This document shows positions 1 through 10,999 of a stretch of 64,000 nucleotides of DNA, piece by piece. Both the position numbers and the translations under genes were made by a program. This stretch comes from Favolaschia claudopus (taxonomy: Eukaryota; Basidiomycota; Agaricomycetes; Agaricales; Mycenaceae): the NCBI GenBank assembly GCA_037176885.1, contig JAWWNJ010000099.1:496001-560000 (forward strand). The letters run 5' to 3'. Within the stretch, counting starts at the first letter, position 1. Every line of letters starts with the position of its first letter. Under the pieces are notes generated by a model, which worked only from the letters and a program-made list of their open reading frames with translations, made no database searches and was not told where the DNA came from.

Positions 1-40
1 AGCTCCCGCCAAGCGTGCTCCGGAAAATCGCCCATTCCGG

Positions 41-420
41 CCTCAAAGAGCCACTCGTTGCGACATTTTTGGGCTCAAAGAGCCACTTTTCGGAGAGGGT
101 CCATCACGTGGATCAAATCGAAATAATTTGTTCTGAGGCTGAAAAATCCCGGACCACCACCGGCGCTATCTAAAATCTTGAAGAACACTTGCCGGGTTTC
201 GTCAGTGCGATCCAAGCTCGTGCGAACGCCGAAGTTTGGCTCCAGCGTACGGCAGCACGAGATTGAAGAGGAGATGGGTCAAGATGGGTCGCAATTTGGC
301 CTCAAGTTGCCTCAAAGAGCCACTTTCTGGAGGACCTTGGACGGATTTTGGGCGTAAAAGAGCCCCTTTTCGGAGAAGAAAATCGCAAAATATTGGCCTG
401 AAAGAGCCACTTTTTCGGAG
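41..420. repeat. cluster of five AAAGAGCC-CTTTTCGGAG motifs
   Basis: Five close copies of a motif reading CTCAAAGAGCCACTTTTCGG or near it occur at about 41-55, 74-95, 310-331, 355-375 and 398-420. Spacing is irregular, so this is a dispersed motif cluster and not a strict tandem array. It ends about 100 bp left of a Tc1 element. No convincing gene is seen in 1-518. The motif could be the subterminal part of an element whose other end lies outside the window. Confidence 0.5.
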
Positions 421-518
421 CAGGCCTGGCTGGAGCTTCCGGGGGCCTCTGCATGCAGCCCAAATTCATATTCTCAGTTAATTGCACTATCTTTACTGTG
501 TTTACTAGGCTATACATA

Positions 519-2120
519 CACTGACTCGGAATAATATCGGATCACCGGGTTCTAAAACTTTGGGCCGTTACTGAGGCTGGAGTGCGATAGGAGTTTCTAA
601 AGTAGATAGTGTATGAAGTACCTTACCATGTACCCTTTCTACACATATAAGCTTGAGAGCTTGAGATCCAATTCGGCGGTGTTGTGGCAAGAGAGTGTGA
701 TCATCGCGCACACGTGATCCAATTGTTTTTCCTGTTTGACAGCTGTCACATTGTTTAATCCGAACCACCACAACGACGCTCTAAACTCTGCTTTCTCTGC
801 ATACAACTCATTCTCTACATCATGTGCGACACCTCTGCCACGAAGAAATCAGCTATTGTCGCGCTGAAGGAGGCTGGCTGGTCGAATCGGGACGTGGCAG
901 AAAAGGAAAATGTTGCGCCCTCTACCGGCTCCAGAATCAATGCCCGCTACGGACCAACCCACAATTTTGACGCGAAAACTCCCAGGCAAGGTCGCCCACG
1001 TAAATAGACGAGCGGGACATCCGTAAAGCACTCAGATTGCTGTCTTCAGGCAAAGCCAAGAATGCTTCGGACTTGCAGAGGAAATATTTCCCCCATTTGC
1101 ACGTCGATACAATCCGCGCTGCCCTCAAAAAACAAGGATTGAACGCCTATGTGCGTCAATCTCGACCCTTGTTGACACCAGCCCACCGGAGGAAGCGAAA
1201 AGAATGGGGCGGAACAGCATTGTTATTGGACACCGGAGGATTGGCGGGCGGTGATATTCTCAGATGAGTCAAAATTTAATATCATTGGGTCGGATGGGCG
1301 GCAGTGGTGTTGAGGGAGCCAGGGCAAGCAAGCGACCCCCGATATACCAAGAAGAAAGTCAAACACGGCGGCGGGAGTGTGATGGTGTGGGGGTGTATTA
1401 CCCGATATGGTGTCGGACAACTTCACCGGATCGACGGAATCATTGACCGCTTCGGTTACACCGACATCCTGGCCGAAAACCTCCCGCGGACCCTCGACAA
1501 GCATGATTTGGATCGCTCGACCGTCTATTTTCAGCAGGATGGCGATTCAAAGCATCGCTCCAAGCATGCTTTGGGGGTGGCTCGAGCTTGAAGGCTTCGA
1601 TGTTCTTCCCTGGGCGCCAAATTCACCGGATATGAACATCATTGAGAATCTTTGGGATCATCTGGAGACCATGGTGCGCGCTAGGGACCCACTGCCGAAG
1701 AACAAGGAGGAATTATGGGCCCGCTTTGAAGGAAGAGTGGGAAAAAATTGATCAGGCATATATCGACAAGTTATATGACAGCTTGCCTACTGGTGCGGGA
1801 TTTGTTGAAGGCAAATGGTGGGGAGACCCGTTACTAGTGGCTGGTATGTTTATTCCACCAACGATGCCTTGAACGAGCGTTTCTGACTTCAATTGCCTAA
1901 ACCGGCCAAAACCAGATTTATGATTGGATCACCCATCATCACCAAACTGGCCATCCAGCGCCGAATTTTCAGTTTGCTTGCTCGATATTTTACATGTATA
2001 TATTACACCTCATTACTATCTGTTTGCGTGCATAAAAACTCGGGAAGACTCCTACGCTCTAGCGCGCGAGGAACATCTTTCTCACGAGTGACGTGATCCG
2101 ATATTATTTCCGAGTCAGTG
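519..2120 (+). mobile_element. Tc1/mariner (DD34E) element, decayed copy A
   Basis: A 1602 bp element has terminal inverted repeats starting CACTGACTCGG on the left and ending CCGAGTCAGTG on the right. It is flanked by TA at 517-518 and 2121-2122, the target duplication expected for Tc1/mariner. The same element lies intact and inverted at 11863-13457. Compared with that copy, this one has several one-base indels and an 8 bp duplication near 655 in the 5' leader. The transposase gene occupies 822-1886. Confidence 0.93.
822..1886 (+). pseudogene. Tc1-type transposase, multiply frameshifted
   Basis: The DNA aligns over its full length with the intact 354-codon transposase at 12096-13160, but the frame is broken. 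Relative to the intact copy I see one-base losses near 1003 (A run), 1311 (G run) and 1855 (T run), and one-base gains near 1575 (G run) and 1722 (C run). There is also a Val to Gly change near residue 36. The N-terminal helix-turn-helix frame, the first catalytic Asp region and the PNSPDMNIIENLWD block all survive in separate frames. All five indels lie in homopolymers, so some may be sequencing errors. As read, no full transposase can be made. Confidence 0.9.
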
Positions 2121-3574
2121 TATAAACCCAGCCCAAGTTCCTGCTAAATCTCAGTTTCAAAGAATTTTGGCCAAAATCCGGCTTGATATGAAGTTGTGTC
2201 TGCTATCATACACTCGGCTACCACTTTTTCGGGGTTTCTGCATGACAACTGAACACATCTGGGCTCAATCCATCCAAAATTAGAGCCAAAATGACGATTT
2301 ATATTTTTCAGACCCGAAAAAAGTGAAACACCGTGGGAAAAAGTGAGTTCTCGACGCCACACGCATTCTTTTGGTCGGTTTCCTTCCTCAGTCTAAGAAA
2401 ATCACAAATAAATTACAAAAAATTTCTTCCGCCCGAAAAGGCAGTGTTGGAGAGAGTGGCGCTTGGCACTGTAGTGAGTCTCTCTTTTCTTTCCTTTTCT
2501 CTCTCTCTTTTTGCATTTGAATTCGCCGGGCTCTCCAGGACATAATTCATAAGCCCAATTTTATAAAGAGGGTGATTACGACAACAGACATAAGCCAATC
2601 AAATGTCCAGCGGGTCATCACTCGAATGACCACGACACATTATGAACTCTGCCGATATCCATATCCCCTATGAGCGCGTTGAAGGCCGTCGGCGTGATGT
2701 CTATGTCGTGCAAATGACATCCCTCGCAATCGATCGACGATGAGAACCTGGATTGATGACTCGCCGTAATGCACTGTGGCCGATAGTGGCTTGTGGCAAG
2801 CTTTAGACAGTCCACATGGGCTCCCGGTACTGGGCCCACAGAGTGGATTCCTGGTAGGTCTGTTCAGAACTACACTCGAAGCCTGAAAATGGCGGCCTAC
2901 GTGTTTGGGTTCCCTTTGTTAGTGTAACCTGGCCACTGATCATACATTAGGTGGGAGACCGCCGCTGTCATAGAGCTGTCGTCAATATATATCGCCGCAC
3001 GCCCCTAGTCCTTGCTCGCTTTACGGTTTGTTGAGCTCATGAACAACTCATGAAAACTACAGAGGCAGCCCACACTCACTACCAGGTCACATTCACCCCC
3101 GGTGGGTCTCAGTCAGGAAGGGTTGGGTTGCGAGCTTGTGACATCGGAGCTAGGTGTTGGCTCATAGTCTGTAGCCACCGTCGTATGATTGAGAATGCAC
3201 CTAGGAAGATTGTAAGCCCAGCCCAAGATGGGTAGGCTCAGTAGGCTCAGCCTCAGAATCGCAATGACCAGCATTGTTATGTTGATTTGGTACCCGAGCC
3301 CTGTCTTTAAGTACCAGGTCGGGGGTCAATTGAAGGCGGACCGGGGGCCATTGATTGATTGGCTATGTGGTGGGTCAAGGCCCGCAGCGAGGATAATGGA
3401 ACATTGATTGATTGACTGATTGAAGGCCGAGATCCTGTTACCTGTATGACGAATTCGACGGGGCCGTCGACGGGTGTGAGCTCTAAGCGACCTAGAAGAG
3501 TATTGCCCTAGGGCATTCCTAGGTCGCTGAGACTTCAAACCTGAGACCGCTCGTTGTGAAGATTGGAGCAGTCC
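2121..3574. other. intergenic stretch without a supported gene
   Basis: No ORF here looks like a real protein. A CT-rich block at about 2430-2560 ends with GACATAATTCATAAGCCC and is matched by a similar block at about 60990-61095. A 10 bp inverted repeat (AGCGACCTAG, 3486-3495 and 3529-3538) lies just before the foldback element at 3575. GATTGATTG microrepeats occur near 3350 and 3410. Otherwise nothing is recognised. Confidence 0.4.
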
Positions 3575-4005
3575 CAAAGCGACCCGGGTAGGGCTTTAAC
3601 CCGTCCGTCCCGTCCGTCGTCCGTCACAAAACGGCCGTCAGATCGTGACGGCAAGGATGGTGCCGTCCGTCAGGCACCTCTCCAAAGCTCGAGACGGACG
3701 GCTGCCGTCCGTCCGTCCCGTCCGTTTGGACACAAAAACTGCACCTTTTGCGCCTAAACCACATGAAGATCTTCAAAATCAGTTGATTCCTTATGTTAGG
3801 ATCAACAAGAAACATGGTGCTCACCTCGGCACGGCACCCAGCAACAAAATTATACAAGTTGGATCACCATCCCCGTCAGACGGCACAGTCCCGTCAGTCG
3901 CCGTCCGTCGGATGAGCATCCTCAAGCTCAAGACGGACGGCGTCCGTCCGTCCGTTCCGTCCGTCTGTGACGGACGGGTTCAAGCCCTAGACCCGGGTCG
4001 CTTTG
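3575..4005. mobile_element. CCGTCC-rich foldback/MITE-like element
   Basis: The ends are imperfect inverted repeats: CAAAGCGACCCGGGT on the left and its complement ending at 4005 on the right. They continue inward through AGGGCTT-AACCCGTCCGTC. The subterminal parts (about 3600-3725 and 3895-3980) are runs of CCGTC/CCGTCC and their complements. The middle is unique and AT-richer. No target duplication is obvious. The element is about 430 bp and encodes nothing convincing, so it is probably a non-autonomous foldback element. Confidence 0.6.
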
Positions 4006-4364
4006 CACAAACCCGCTAATGGAGATCCCTCCGTTCTAACCTAAAATGTGCAAAAAATTGAACATATCTTAAGTGTGCTTTTGCCAAACACGGCCAAGCT
4101 GATGGCCGTTGCTTCCATATTGGGACGAGTTGACAAGAATGGCTTTGTTTCGACCAGAAAATGGTCGAAACTGATTGGAAATAGCAGAAACAACACTTTT
4201 ACTCATTTTGCGGGCTCACAGGTTGGTCTCTAGGCAAAAATTAAAAGGTCATTATTTTTTCGGCTGACCCACCCTCCCTGCCCGGTGTGCCGGCTTCTCC
4301 GGCCCGCACCCCCTTGCGCCTACCTTAAGCTCAGAGTATTACTCACAACATCTTCAAGAAGCGC

Positions 4365-4785
4365 ATGGTGCCGCTCACTTAGTCACCGCTACTTTTGTAC
4401 AGCGGCCAATCTGGCCACGGAAAATTTTTGGCAGGGAGGCCCCCCAAATTCACCGATTCCGGCTCAAATTTGGTGGGCTTTTGGAAGGAATTCGCGCGTG
4501 CAGCGCGCCAACAATCGTGGTTTTTAGCCTTTCCAATGTCATCCCCACCCCTCACATGGCCTCGCTTGAGGCATTTGGCTGGGGATGGCCAATTTGGTCG
4601 AAGGTACAGTAAGATATATATCTCGCCCAGTTTTTATTATCTGCTCAATCCCTCTTGCCAAAATGTAGCTAGCATGAAATGGAGCATTTCTGCAAGAGGA
4701 TTAAAAATCCGGACTTTTTCCTGATGAGATCAATCAGCCATCAATTTCTGTACAAAAGTAGCGGTGACTAAGTGAGCGGCACCAT
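4365..4785. mobile_element. MITE-like element with 37 bp terminal inverted repeats
   Basis: The sequence at 4365-4401, starting ATGGTGCCGCTCACTTAGTC, recurs perfectly as its reverse complement at 4749-4785. The 421 bp enclosed sequence has no supported coding potential. I cannot see a clear target duplication. The superfamily is therefore unassigned. Confidence 0.7.
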
Positions 4786-5236
4786 AGACCCCCCAGACGC
4801 GCGCCAAAACGCGTTAGAACGCGTAAATTAGAGTGTTGTTTGCTTGTGTGATGATGCATCATGACATCATAAGACAGGCTACCGGTATCAAGCGCGGTAA
4901 CCAACAGACTTTATCTCAGCGAGGCACGAGCTAGAACGAAATAAAGCGTCTGTCAAGAGAGACTAATTTTTTCCTGGAAATTGCGGGAAACGTTGGGGAA
5001 ACGCTTAGTTTTGAGCAGCTGCTTCACTTCAGCTACCCGGAACCTCCTTCCTGTGGCTGGTTCGCGAAATAGACCTCTGAAATTGGACGGCTGCGTGTAA
5101 CAACCATAACTTTTGATTGACCCGTCCAAGACACGTCAGACCCAGAGGCGGATCAAACCGAGGACAGGTAGGTATGTTGTTATTATTTAATTATCATAAC
5201 TATAGGTACTAGCTGCCGCGCTTAAAGAAGTACAAT
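4786..5236. other. intergenic, no gene seen
   Basis: About 450 bp lie between a MITE and the left TA of a two-gene transposon. No supported ORF, repeat or RNA is seen. Confidence 0.4.
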
Positions 5237-5387
5237 TACAGTCGTTCCGGAAAGTAATGAGAATGACAGTTTTTTTCGCAGGCGTTCCGTATTAGGTATT
5301 TCCTAAGTAGTAACGCTTTACACGCTCGTCCTCAGCTCTCTACTCCACCTACCGTGTATCTCTCCCTCTATATACTACATCCTTCCC

Positions 5388-6524
5388 ATGGTCAACCGTC
5401 GCATTAGCCCTGACATCAAGGAATGTGCCCTCCGACTCTGGGAGCTCGGCTGGGACAGGAGCGCGATTTGCTCTACCCTTCTCATTTCACAAGCTAGTCT
5501 TTATCGCTGGGCTCAGCTATTCGAAGAATTCGGCTCTGTCTCCCCTCCTCCTCCGCCTATATTTGGCCGGCCGCGTATCATTGGTCTTGCAGCTCTGACT
5601 GCCATCAAAGAGATCTACACCCGCCACACCGATACCTACCTCAACGAGCTGCAGTGGTGGCTGCTCATCCATCATGATATAACCATCTCCATCAGCGCGC
5701 TACAAGAAACGCTTGAGAGGACGGGACTCACTCGTAAGCTGTTACACAAGATTGCGGTAGAAAGAGACATCGAGCGCCGGCGCGACTTCCTTCATACACT
5801 CCAAACCAGCTTCTCTGGCACAGGAAGGGAGTTTGTCACGGTTGACGAGTCCAGCAAGAACGAGCATGACGTTGCCCGTCGCTACGGCCGTGCGCCGATT
5901 GGAATGCCCGCGGATTTTGAAGACTTTTTCATCCGGGGTGTGAGATACACTTTAGTGGCGGGCAATGGGAATGGACGGGTATGTAGCACAGCGGGTGGTC
6001 GAAGGTTCTTTGGATTCCTTTTCATTCTTTGATTTCATTGTGGAGGATGTAGTGAGTTTGCATTGTATTCTGGATCGGTGCTGCTACTGACTGTTTAGGT
6101 GCCGCAAATGGGTGTTTTCCCTGATGAGAAGAGTGTGCTCGTGATGGACAACTGCCGGATCCACCACACCGATTCACTTCAGGAGGTTTTGAATGCGCAA
6201 GGTGATTTGTGTTCTGTATATCCATTCTTCCTTTTTTTTTGCTGATTTCTGCCGCTAGGAATCATGCTCTTATACCTGCCGCCCTATTCACCCGACCTCA
6301 ACCCCATTGAGGAATCCTTCAGCACATGTATATCAGTCGAAATATCTGCCCATTTTATTGGTACTGATACAGTTACATCAGGGAAAGCTCACTTGCGCGC
6401 AAATGTTCAATCAATTCGAGCTGCTGAAGATCCCATCCTGGCGCTAATGGAGTCAACGGCGTGCATTACGGCTGACAAGGCTCAAGCTTGGTTTCATCAC
6501 GCCGGGTATATTGTAAACATATAA
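5388..6524 (+). pseudogene. IS630/Tc1-type DDE transposase, one frameshift
   Basis: The product is a cut-and-paste transposase. Residues 1-60 form a helix-turn-helix region that ends in a Pro-rich linker and a GRPR motif. The first catalytic Asp is D153 in VTVDESSKN. After a one-base frame change near 5961 (a G run), the protein continues as MGMDGYVAQRVVEGSLDSF and into FIVEDV. An intron of about 45 bp ends at 6098. The next exon has the second Asp in MDNCRIHH. After another short intron comes LPPYSPDLNPIEE with the catalytic Glu, 34 residues after that Asp (DD34E). A further intron probably starts near 6326, and the tail is ESTACITADKAQAWFHHAGY. With the extra G removed the frame would be open. 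It is either a young pseudogene or a sequencing error. Confidence 0.85.
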
Positions 6525-6649
6525 TCGTATTGTTGCTATCTACTCTTGTAACATTGTAACATTGAAAAAAACTATTGCGATAAAAACATGCTGTTGACGA
6601 TGACGGATGCGAGAATTGTAGTATGCAGAGACAAGAAAAAGAATTGACA

Positions 6650-8358
6650 TCACCACAAACCAGCCTTGACATCTGCAACAAACTGCTGATGCGCACCCAG
6701 CACCTTATCCCATGCTAAAGAAGAGAAACCTGCGAAAGCTTGCCACTCCTCACGTCCGAGCCGCTTGATCCCATGGTCTCCGGGCTCGTATTCCAGTTTG
6801 TCGAGTCGATCGTAGTGTTTCATGACGTCGTAACGAAGGCAGAAGTCCGCGAGAGAGACGGTGCGATGATTGGGTAGCTTTACAGGAGACGGGGGGGCTG
6901 AGTTTACAGGGTTGACAGGCGGAGTCATTGTTGTGGTCGTAGGCTGTGCGGGACCGGGAAGAGGGTGCTGGTGTTGGTGCTGCATGATCATGGACATGGT
7001 CATAAGTTCCAGAAGTTTGTCCGTAGGAGAAGAAGTAGCAGGCAGGGCGGGAGTTGCGGCCGGAATGGGGGCAGGGTGTATAGTGGGCGGTACGGAATTG
7101 GAGGTGGAGCTGGACTTGATACGATACTTGATGTCGAATTGAGTTGAGGCGGGTGCTTTCTTGACAGTCGCTGTACCACGAGCCTGCTCCGTAATTTGTG
7201 AGCGTCTTTACGAGGAATTGAGCAGTAACAACGCACCATATGAGCCGCCCAAACCTTCAGACGAATCGGCGTAAGCTCCCACTGAAACCCTTTGTCGTCG
7301 GTGTAAATCCGCTTGCCAGCGTGGTTCTCCGGCCACTCTTCCTTCAATGCCTCTTCATGCGGTGTAACAGCCTTATCGAACGAAATCTAGGTCCGAATTC
7401 AAGGAAAGCATTGGTTTAGGAAAAATGCTACTCACCTTCTGCATCTCAACTGACTCCTCCGTCGTTGTAGCTTCGAGTTCCTTGAAGTCGAAGCCTGGAG
7501 GTGCCTCGTTGGAGCCAGGTGTAAGATTTGCCTGATTGCGTCCCGGGTTACCGTCCTCGACTTCACCAGTATTCCAGAACTGTGAAAAAATTGAGATTTG
7601 AGCTGCGGGAAAAGAAAGGGGACTGATACTGTGCATCGTCGGCAGGTTTGCGCGGCCCAGGCATTGAGATAATGACGATGTGGTCTCTGCTCTTTGCGAT
7701 CTGTTTTTGCATGAGACGGAAGCCGACAGCTCCACCGATGGGAAGCAGAGGCCTATTAGCAGGTGTCTGAGGTTTCCATTCAGTCTTGTCCATAACGATG
7801 TGGGGAGCGGGACAGGGCAGTGCAAGGGCGAGTACGTTGATGAATTCATCATAGGTGCAGTGGGATTGAAACTCGATAGGTCCGCGTGAGATGTAGAGGG
7901 ATTTGGGGTCGGGTTTCGCGCGAGACTTTGGCGGCAATGCAGGCTGGGGCTTCAGGACGTGGATGTAGCCGTGAATAGTGACAAGGGGGGTCTCTTCCTC
8001 CTCCTCCCTCTCGTCCGCCTTCTTCTTTGCTTTCTTTTTGGGCTTCACCTCTTCCTCTTCCTCCTCCTCCTCCTCGTCTTCATCTTCGACGCGTTGTCGT
8101 TTACGTGTCGTCTTTTTGGGCGCGCTGGAAGGCCGTTTCGTGGTTCCGCTGCCAGTTTTCGTCCTCATAGTCTCTGGACTAGCCAAGATGAAGGTGGTGA
8201 CTGCAAGAACAGGTCTGTAGTTGACGCCCGCAAAACTACCGCGACGTACAATTGTTACCAGTTCGGCTCTGAATTTCTCGGTCCGTTTCATCGTCGTTGG
8301 GGTCTTGCTCTGATCCAGAAGATACTGTGTGTATGTCGTCGTCGGCAGTCGTGGCCAT
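6650..8358 (-). CDS. transposon accessory protein: charged N-terminus, Pro-rich linker, SAM-like C-terminus
   Basis: This is a spliced gene inside the transposon, convergent with the transposase. The likely start at 8358 reads MATTADDDIHTVSSGSEQD; a short intron then leads into a Lys/Arg region and an acidic Glu run (about 7985-8100) that resemble nuclear localisation and acidic segments. Next come an alpha/beta-looking block (about 7640-7960), a Trp-containing block ending LTPIRLKVWAAHM (about 7230-7330), a Pro/Thr-rich linker, and a C-terminal helical block starting SLADFCLRYDV that resembles a SAM domain. Introns of 45-60 bp separate the blocks. The protein at 35524-37207 has the same order of blocks at low identity. 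The function is not known; a nuclear co-factor of the transposase is an inference. Confidence 0.75.
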
Positions 8359-8642
8359 TGCAAAGGAATAGCAGGGTACAAGATATGAGGTAGTAAAGGT
8401 GAGAGGAAGCGTGTAAAGCGTTACTACTTTAGGAAATACCTAATACGGAACGCCTGCGAAAAAAACTGTCATTCTCATTACTTTCCGGAACGACTGTAAT
8501 GATACATAGCTGCTAGCGCTAATACTTCAAAAAAAAACTTTCTTTATTTTTTTATAACTAGCGCACCTCCTTCAAGGGCCGTAGAATAGAACGTCACCGT
8601 TACATGCAGACATAGCGAACGCACCGATGATCTCACTATCAT

Positions 8643-9264
8643 CTAGTTCCCATACCTCTTCGTCACTCTTTTACTGTCGGGATCTAGCTTTCTGCGCTTC
8701 TTCGGTGGCTCAATAGTGGCAGGAGAGGGCTCCGGAGCACGGTTCTCATCACGTCGGCTTAGCAGAGGGCTCGGTGGTGAAGGCGGCGCTCGGCCTCCCC
8801 GGGAGCCTTAGAATCATAAGTAAGGGTAGAAGAGATACGTAGAGAAAATGAACCATATAACACGGATAGCCAAAATGCCCGACAAGTTCTTGGAACACCG
8901 CTGTGAGAGGATGTCCACGGTGAGGACTTGTCGCCCGCGCTTGACACCTTGCCGTGCCGGTCCGTCGATTACGAAGAGCGGCAGGACAGGCCACTCCAGG
9001 AGAGCGGCAAGTTTGTAGTATAGAGTCTGCAGGGCGGGGTTTGGACCGGCTCGGAATTTCCCAAACTTCAAAGCTGCGGTGGCCTGAAAGAGCCAAATGC
9101 TGAAAGTACTTGTGGGTTTGATAACAGAAAAGGTGTGGCAAGGTGTACCTTGCGTCTACGCCCATAATCAAGGGACGACACTCCTGGACGCTGTTCTTGA
9201 AGCATTCTGCCGTCGTCAATTCAAGGTAATTGCAGCTCACGGGCCAAAATCCAAGGATACCCAT
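8643..9264 (-). pseudogene. XPG/FEN-like (PIN-fold) nuclease with internal deletion
   Basis: XPG-family nucleases cut branched DNA. The start at 9264 reads MGILGFWP, the family's N-terminal signature. After the first exon (to MGVDA) and an intron of about 50 bp, the frame resumes as SIWLFQATAALKFGKF, then LPLFVIDGPARQGVKRG, matching the XPG N-region with its metal-binding Asp residues. A further intron leads to APGEAE, the start of the I-region. The sequence then jumps directly to a basic tail (PPKKRRKLDPDSKRVTKRYGN, stop at 8643) in another frame. The rest of the I-region, the helix-hairpin-helix and most of the C-terminal half are missing. Such genes are often expanded in mushrooms. The deletion lies just beside the right end of the two-gene transposon. 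Confidence 0.75.
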
Positions 9265-9610
9265 GGCTGCGGTGAGAGGCGGAGGAGAACCAAGTAAAGG
9301 GGCAGGTCTGAGATCTTCTGCTCTTTTGATCCCACTCCGATCGCGTTCGGAACGAGGTTGCTCCGGTTCTCTTCACGAGACGATGGGGGTGGTGGGACTG
9401 GAGAGAGCCAGCAGTTGCCTTGGAAGAGGTCAAAAATACATTTGGGATGTCCTGCGGACGAAATTGCCTAGGGAAGAAAGTCAGTGAATATCTGAGCAAT
9501 GTATAGCAGAGGAAAATAAATTGTTTTGGCAGCTGCGTCTCCGATCCAAGTACTGATTCATGAGACGCCACTACTACACCTCCAGAGTAGAATAGAAAAA
9601 GTGGACTTAC

Positions 9611-10088
9611 CATAAAGGAGATTGACAATGAGGGATCCGCGCAGGCTATATCCTCGTTATCGCAGACGCGAACGGTGTCCATGACATCTTCGGCATTACG
9701 CCAAGCTACAGGTGTGTCGAATTCCATTGCGGAAAGCTCGAGTTCTGCCGTGCATGTGAGCGCCTTGAATTCGGAGTCGAATTCAGCTGAACTACCTTGG
9801 CCGGACTGTTCCTTCAGAATTAGTTCAGGCACCTTGGGCCGAATCGCCTCCAGATAGCACAATGCTGTTTGGAGGACGGAGCCGGAAGTTCGGGATCGTC
9901 TGAGAAAACCACCACTCAGCGTCGATAAGTACATAAAACGGCAAGAATAACGCACCTGGTAAATTATTCTGCTCATCAGCGGGCAGCAGCCAAGGCAGGT
10001 TATAAAGGCCGGCAACAGAGGCGACGGCAAGTCGAGCCTTCGATGCGAGGGTATGCGACATGGAGTCAACATCCCAAACTCCCGACAT
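9611..10088 (-). CDS. hypothetical protein, two or three exons
   Basis: An open frame starts at 10088 with MSGVWDVDSMSHTLASKARL. It reads to a likely donor near 9957, then resumes after an intron as a natural-looking stretch containing LCYLEAIRPKVPELILKEQS and ending at a consensus GTAAG donor at 9610. The exact acceptor (about 9850-9900) is unclear. I do not recognise the family. The gene lies upstream of the XPG-like pseudogene on the same strand, and its downstream exons may be lost. Confidence 0.4.
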
Positions 10089-10999
10089 GAAGTCGGGGCG
10101 CTAGTGTTATATTGAAGTGGAAGATTTACTGGCTAGAAGAATGAGTGCGAGTCTACACGGCATTATAGAATGAAACGAGACAATCTATGCGCCAAATCGA
10201 TGTCCCAGATCCAGGTACTGAACCTTGGAACTTGGCGGGAGAAGAGAAACAAGAAACAAAAAAGAAACGAGAGAACGGGACCTACCAAAACAAAAGATCT
10301 CAGCATTTCAATACAGCAAAGCCGGGGTCACGGAGCGCGTTTCGGCGCGCAACGAAGACTCCGACTTGCCGGAAATCGAGCGGTTGGCGCAAGTAGAGCG
10401 GCAAGAGCTGAGGATACTGAGAGTACTGGGTGACGTCGCGCCCAGCACTCGAAGCAGCAGGGAGCAAATGAACTAACCATCATAAGCAAGTGGGATGAGA
10501 TATGGGTTCTTGTTACACACCGTTTCCCCAAGAATCTATTGGACCAAAGCGGAGTATTTGTGTCATCGGAAATTGAGCTTTGCGTCCTTCTATTTTGGAT
10601 GCTGGTGTGGGCTCTGAAGGAGGAGATGGTGATATAGAAGTGGCCGGGATACTTGGGATATAAGAGGGAGAGCTGTCGACGCAGACTCTACATCGGCGCT
10701 GGGCGTGGTGGACGCAGGCCGGAAGTGACTTGATGCCTTGATGGTTGTCGCAGCTCTGCAAACCCTCAGCAATGGAGAGAGCGGCCAATGCGACGGAGAA
10801 CCACCAGCATCAAGAGAGGAGAGGAAGAGAAAGGTATAGTTTGTTGTTGTTGTGAGGATTCTCACAAGAATCGCGTCCACAACAACTTGACAACAACGCG
10901 TCTTTCAGATCTCAACGACGCCCTGGGCAGAAGACTTGCAGTCAGCGCTGTCTCCACCGCACGCAGCGGTAATTTGATCCTGCACGCTTCTGCGCCGGC
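10089..10999. other. unresolved stretch with weak coding signals on both strands
   Basis: A minus-strand frame from 10788 (MAALSIAEGLQSC) runs to a possible donor at about 10520. A plus-strand frame at 10225-10476 is charged and helical. Neither shows a recognisable domain, and I cannot choose between them. CT-rich and GT-rich microrepeats occur near 10840. Confidence 0.25.

Larger units (their letters stand above)
5239..8496 (+). mobile_element. two-gene IS630/Tc1-type transposon, copy 1
   Basis: A 3258 bp element is flanked by TA (5237-5238 and 8497-8498). Its near-perfect inverted repeats of about 90 bp start CAGTCGTTCCGGAAAGTAAT at each end; they differ by one base in an A run. Inside lie a plus-strand DD34E transposase (5388-6524) and a convergent minus-strand gene (6650-8358), whose stop codons are about 125 bp apart. 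A second, diverged element with the same two genes in the same arrangement lies at 33995-37479. The second gene therefore belongs to the transposon and is not captured host DNA. The TA duplication and DD34E chemistry place it near IS630/Tc1. Confidence 0.93.

Noticed and set aside
7959..8393. Leu/Ser-rich plus-strand ORFs
   Set aside because: They are antisense to the acidic and Lys-rich segment of the transposon partner gene; the repeats come from its GAG/GAA codons.
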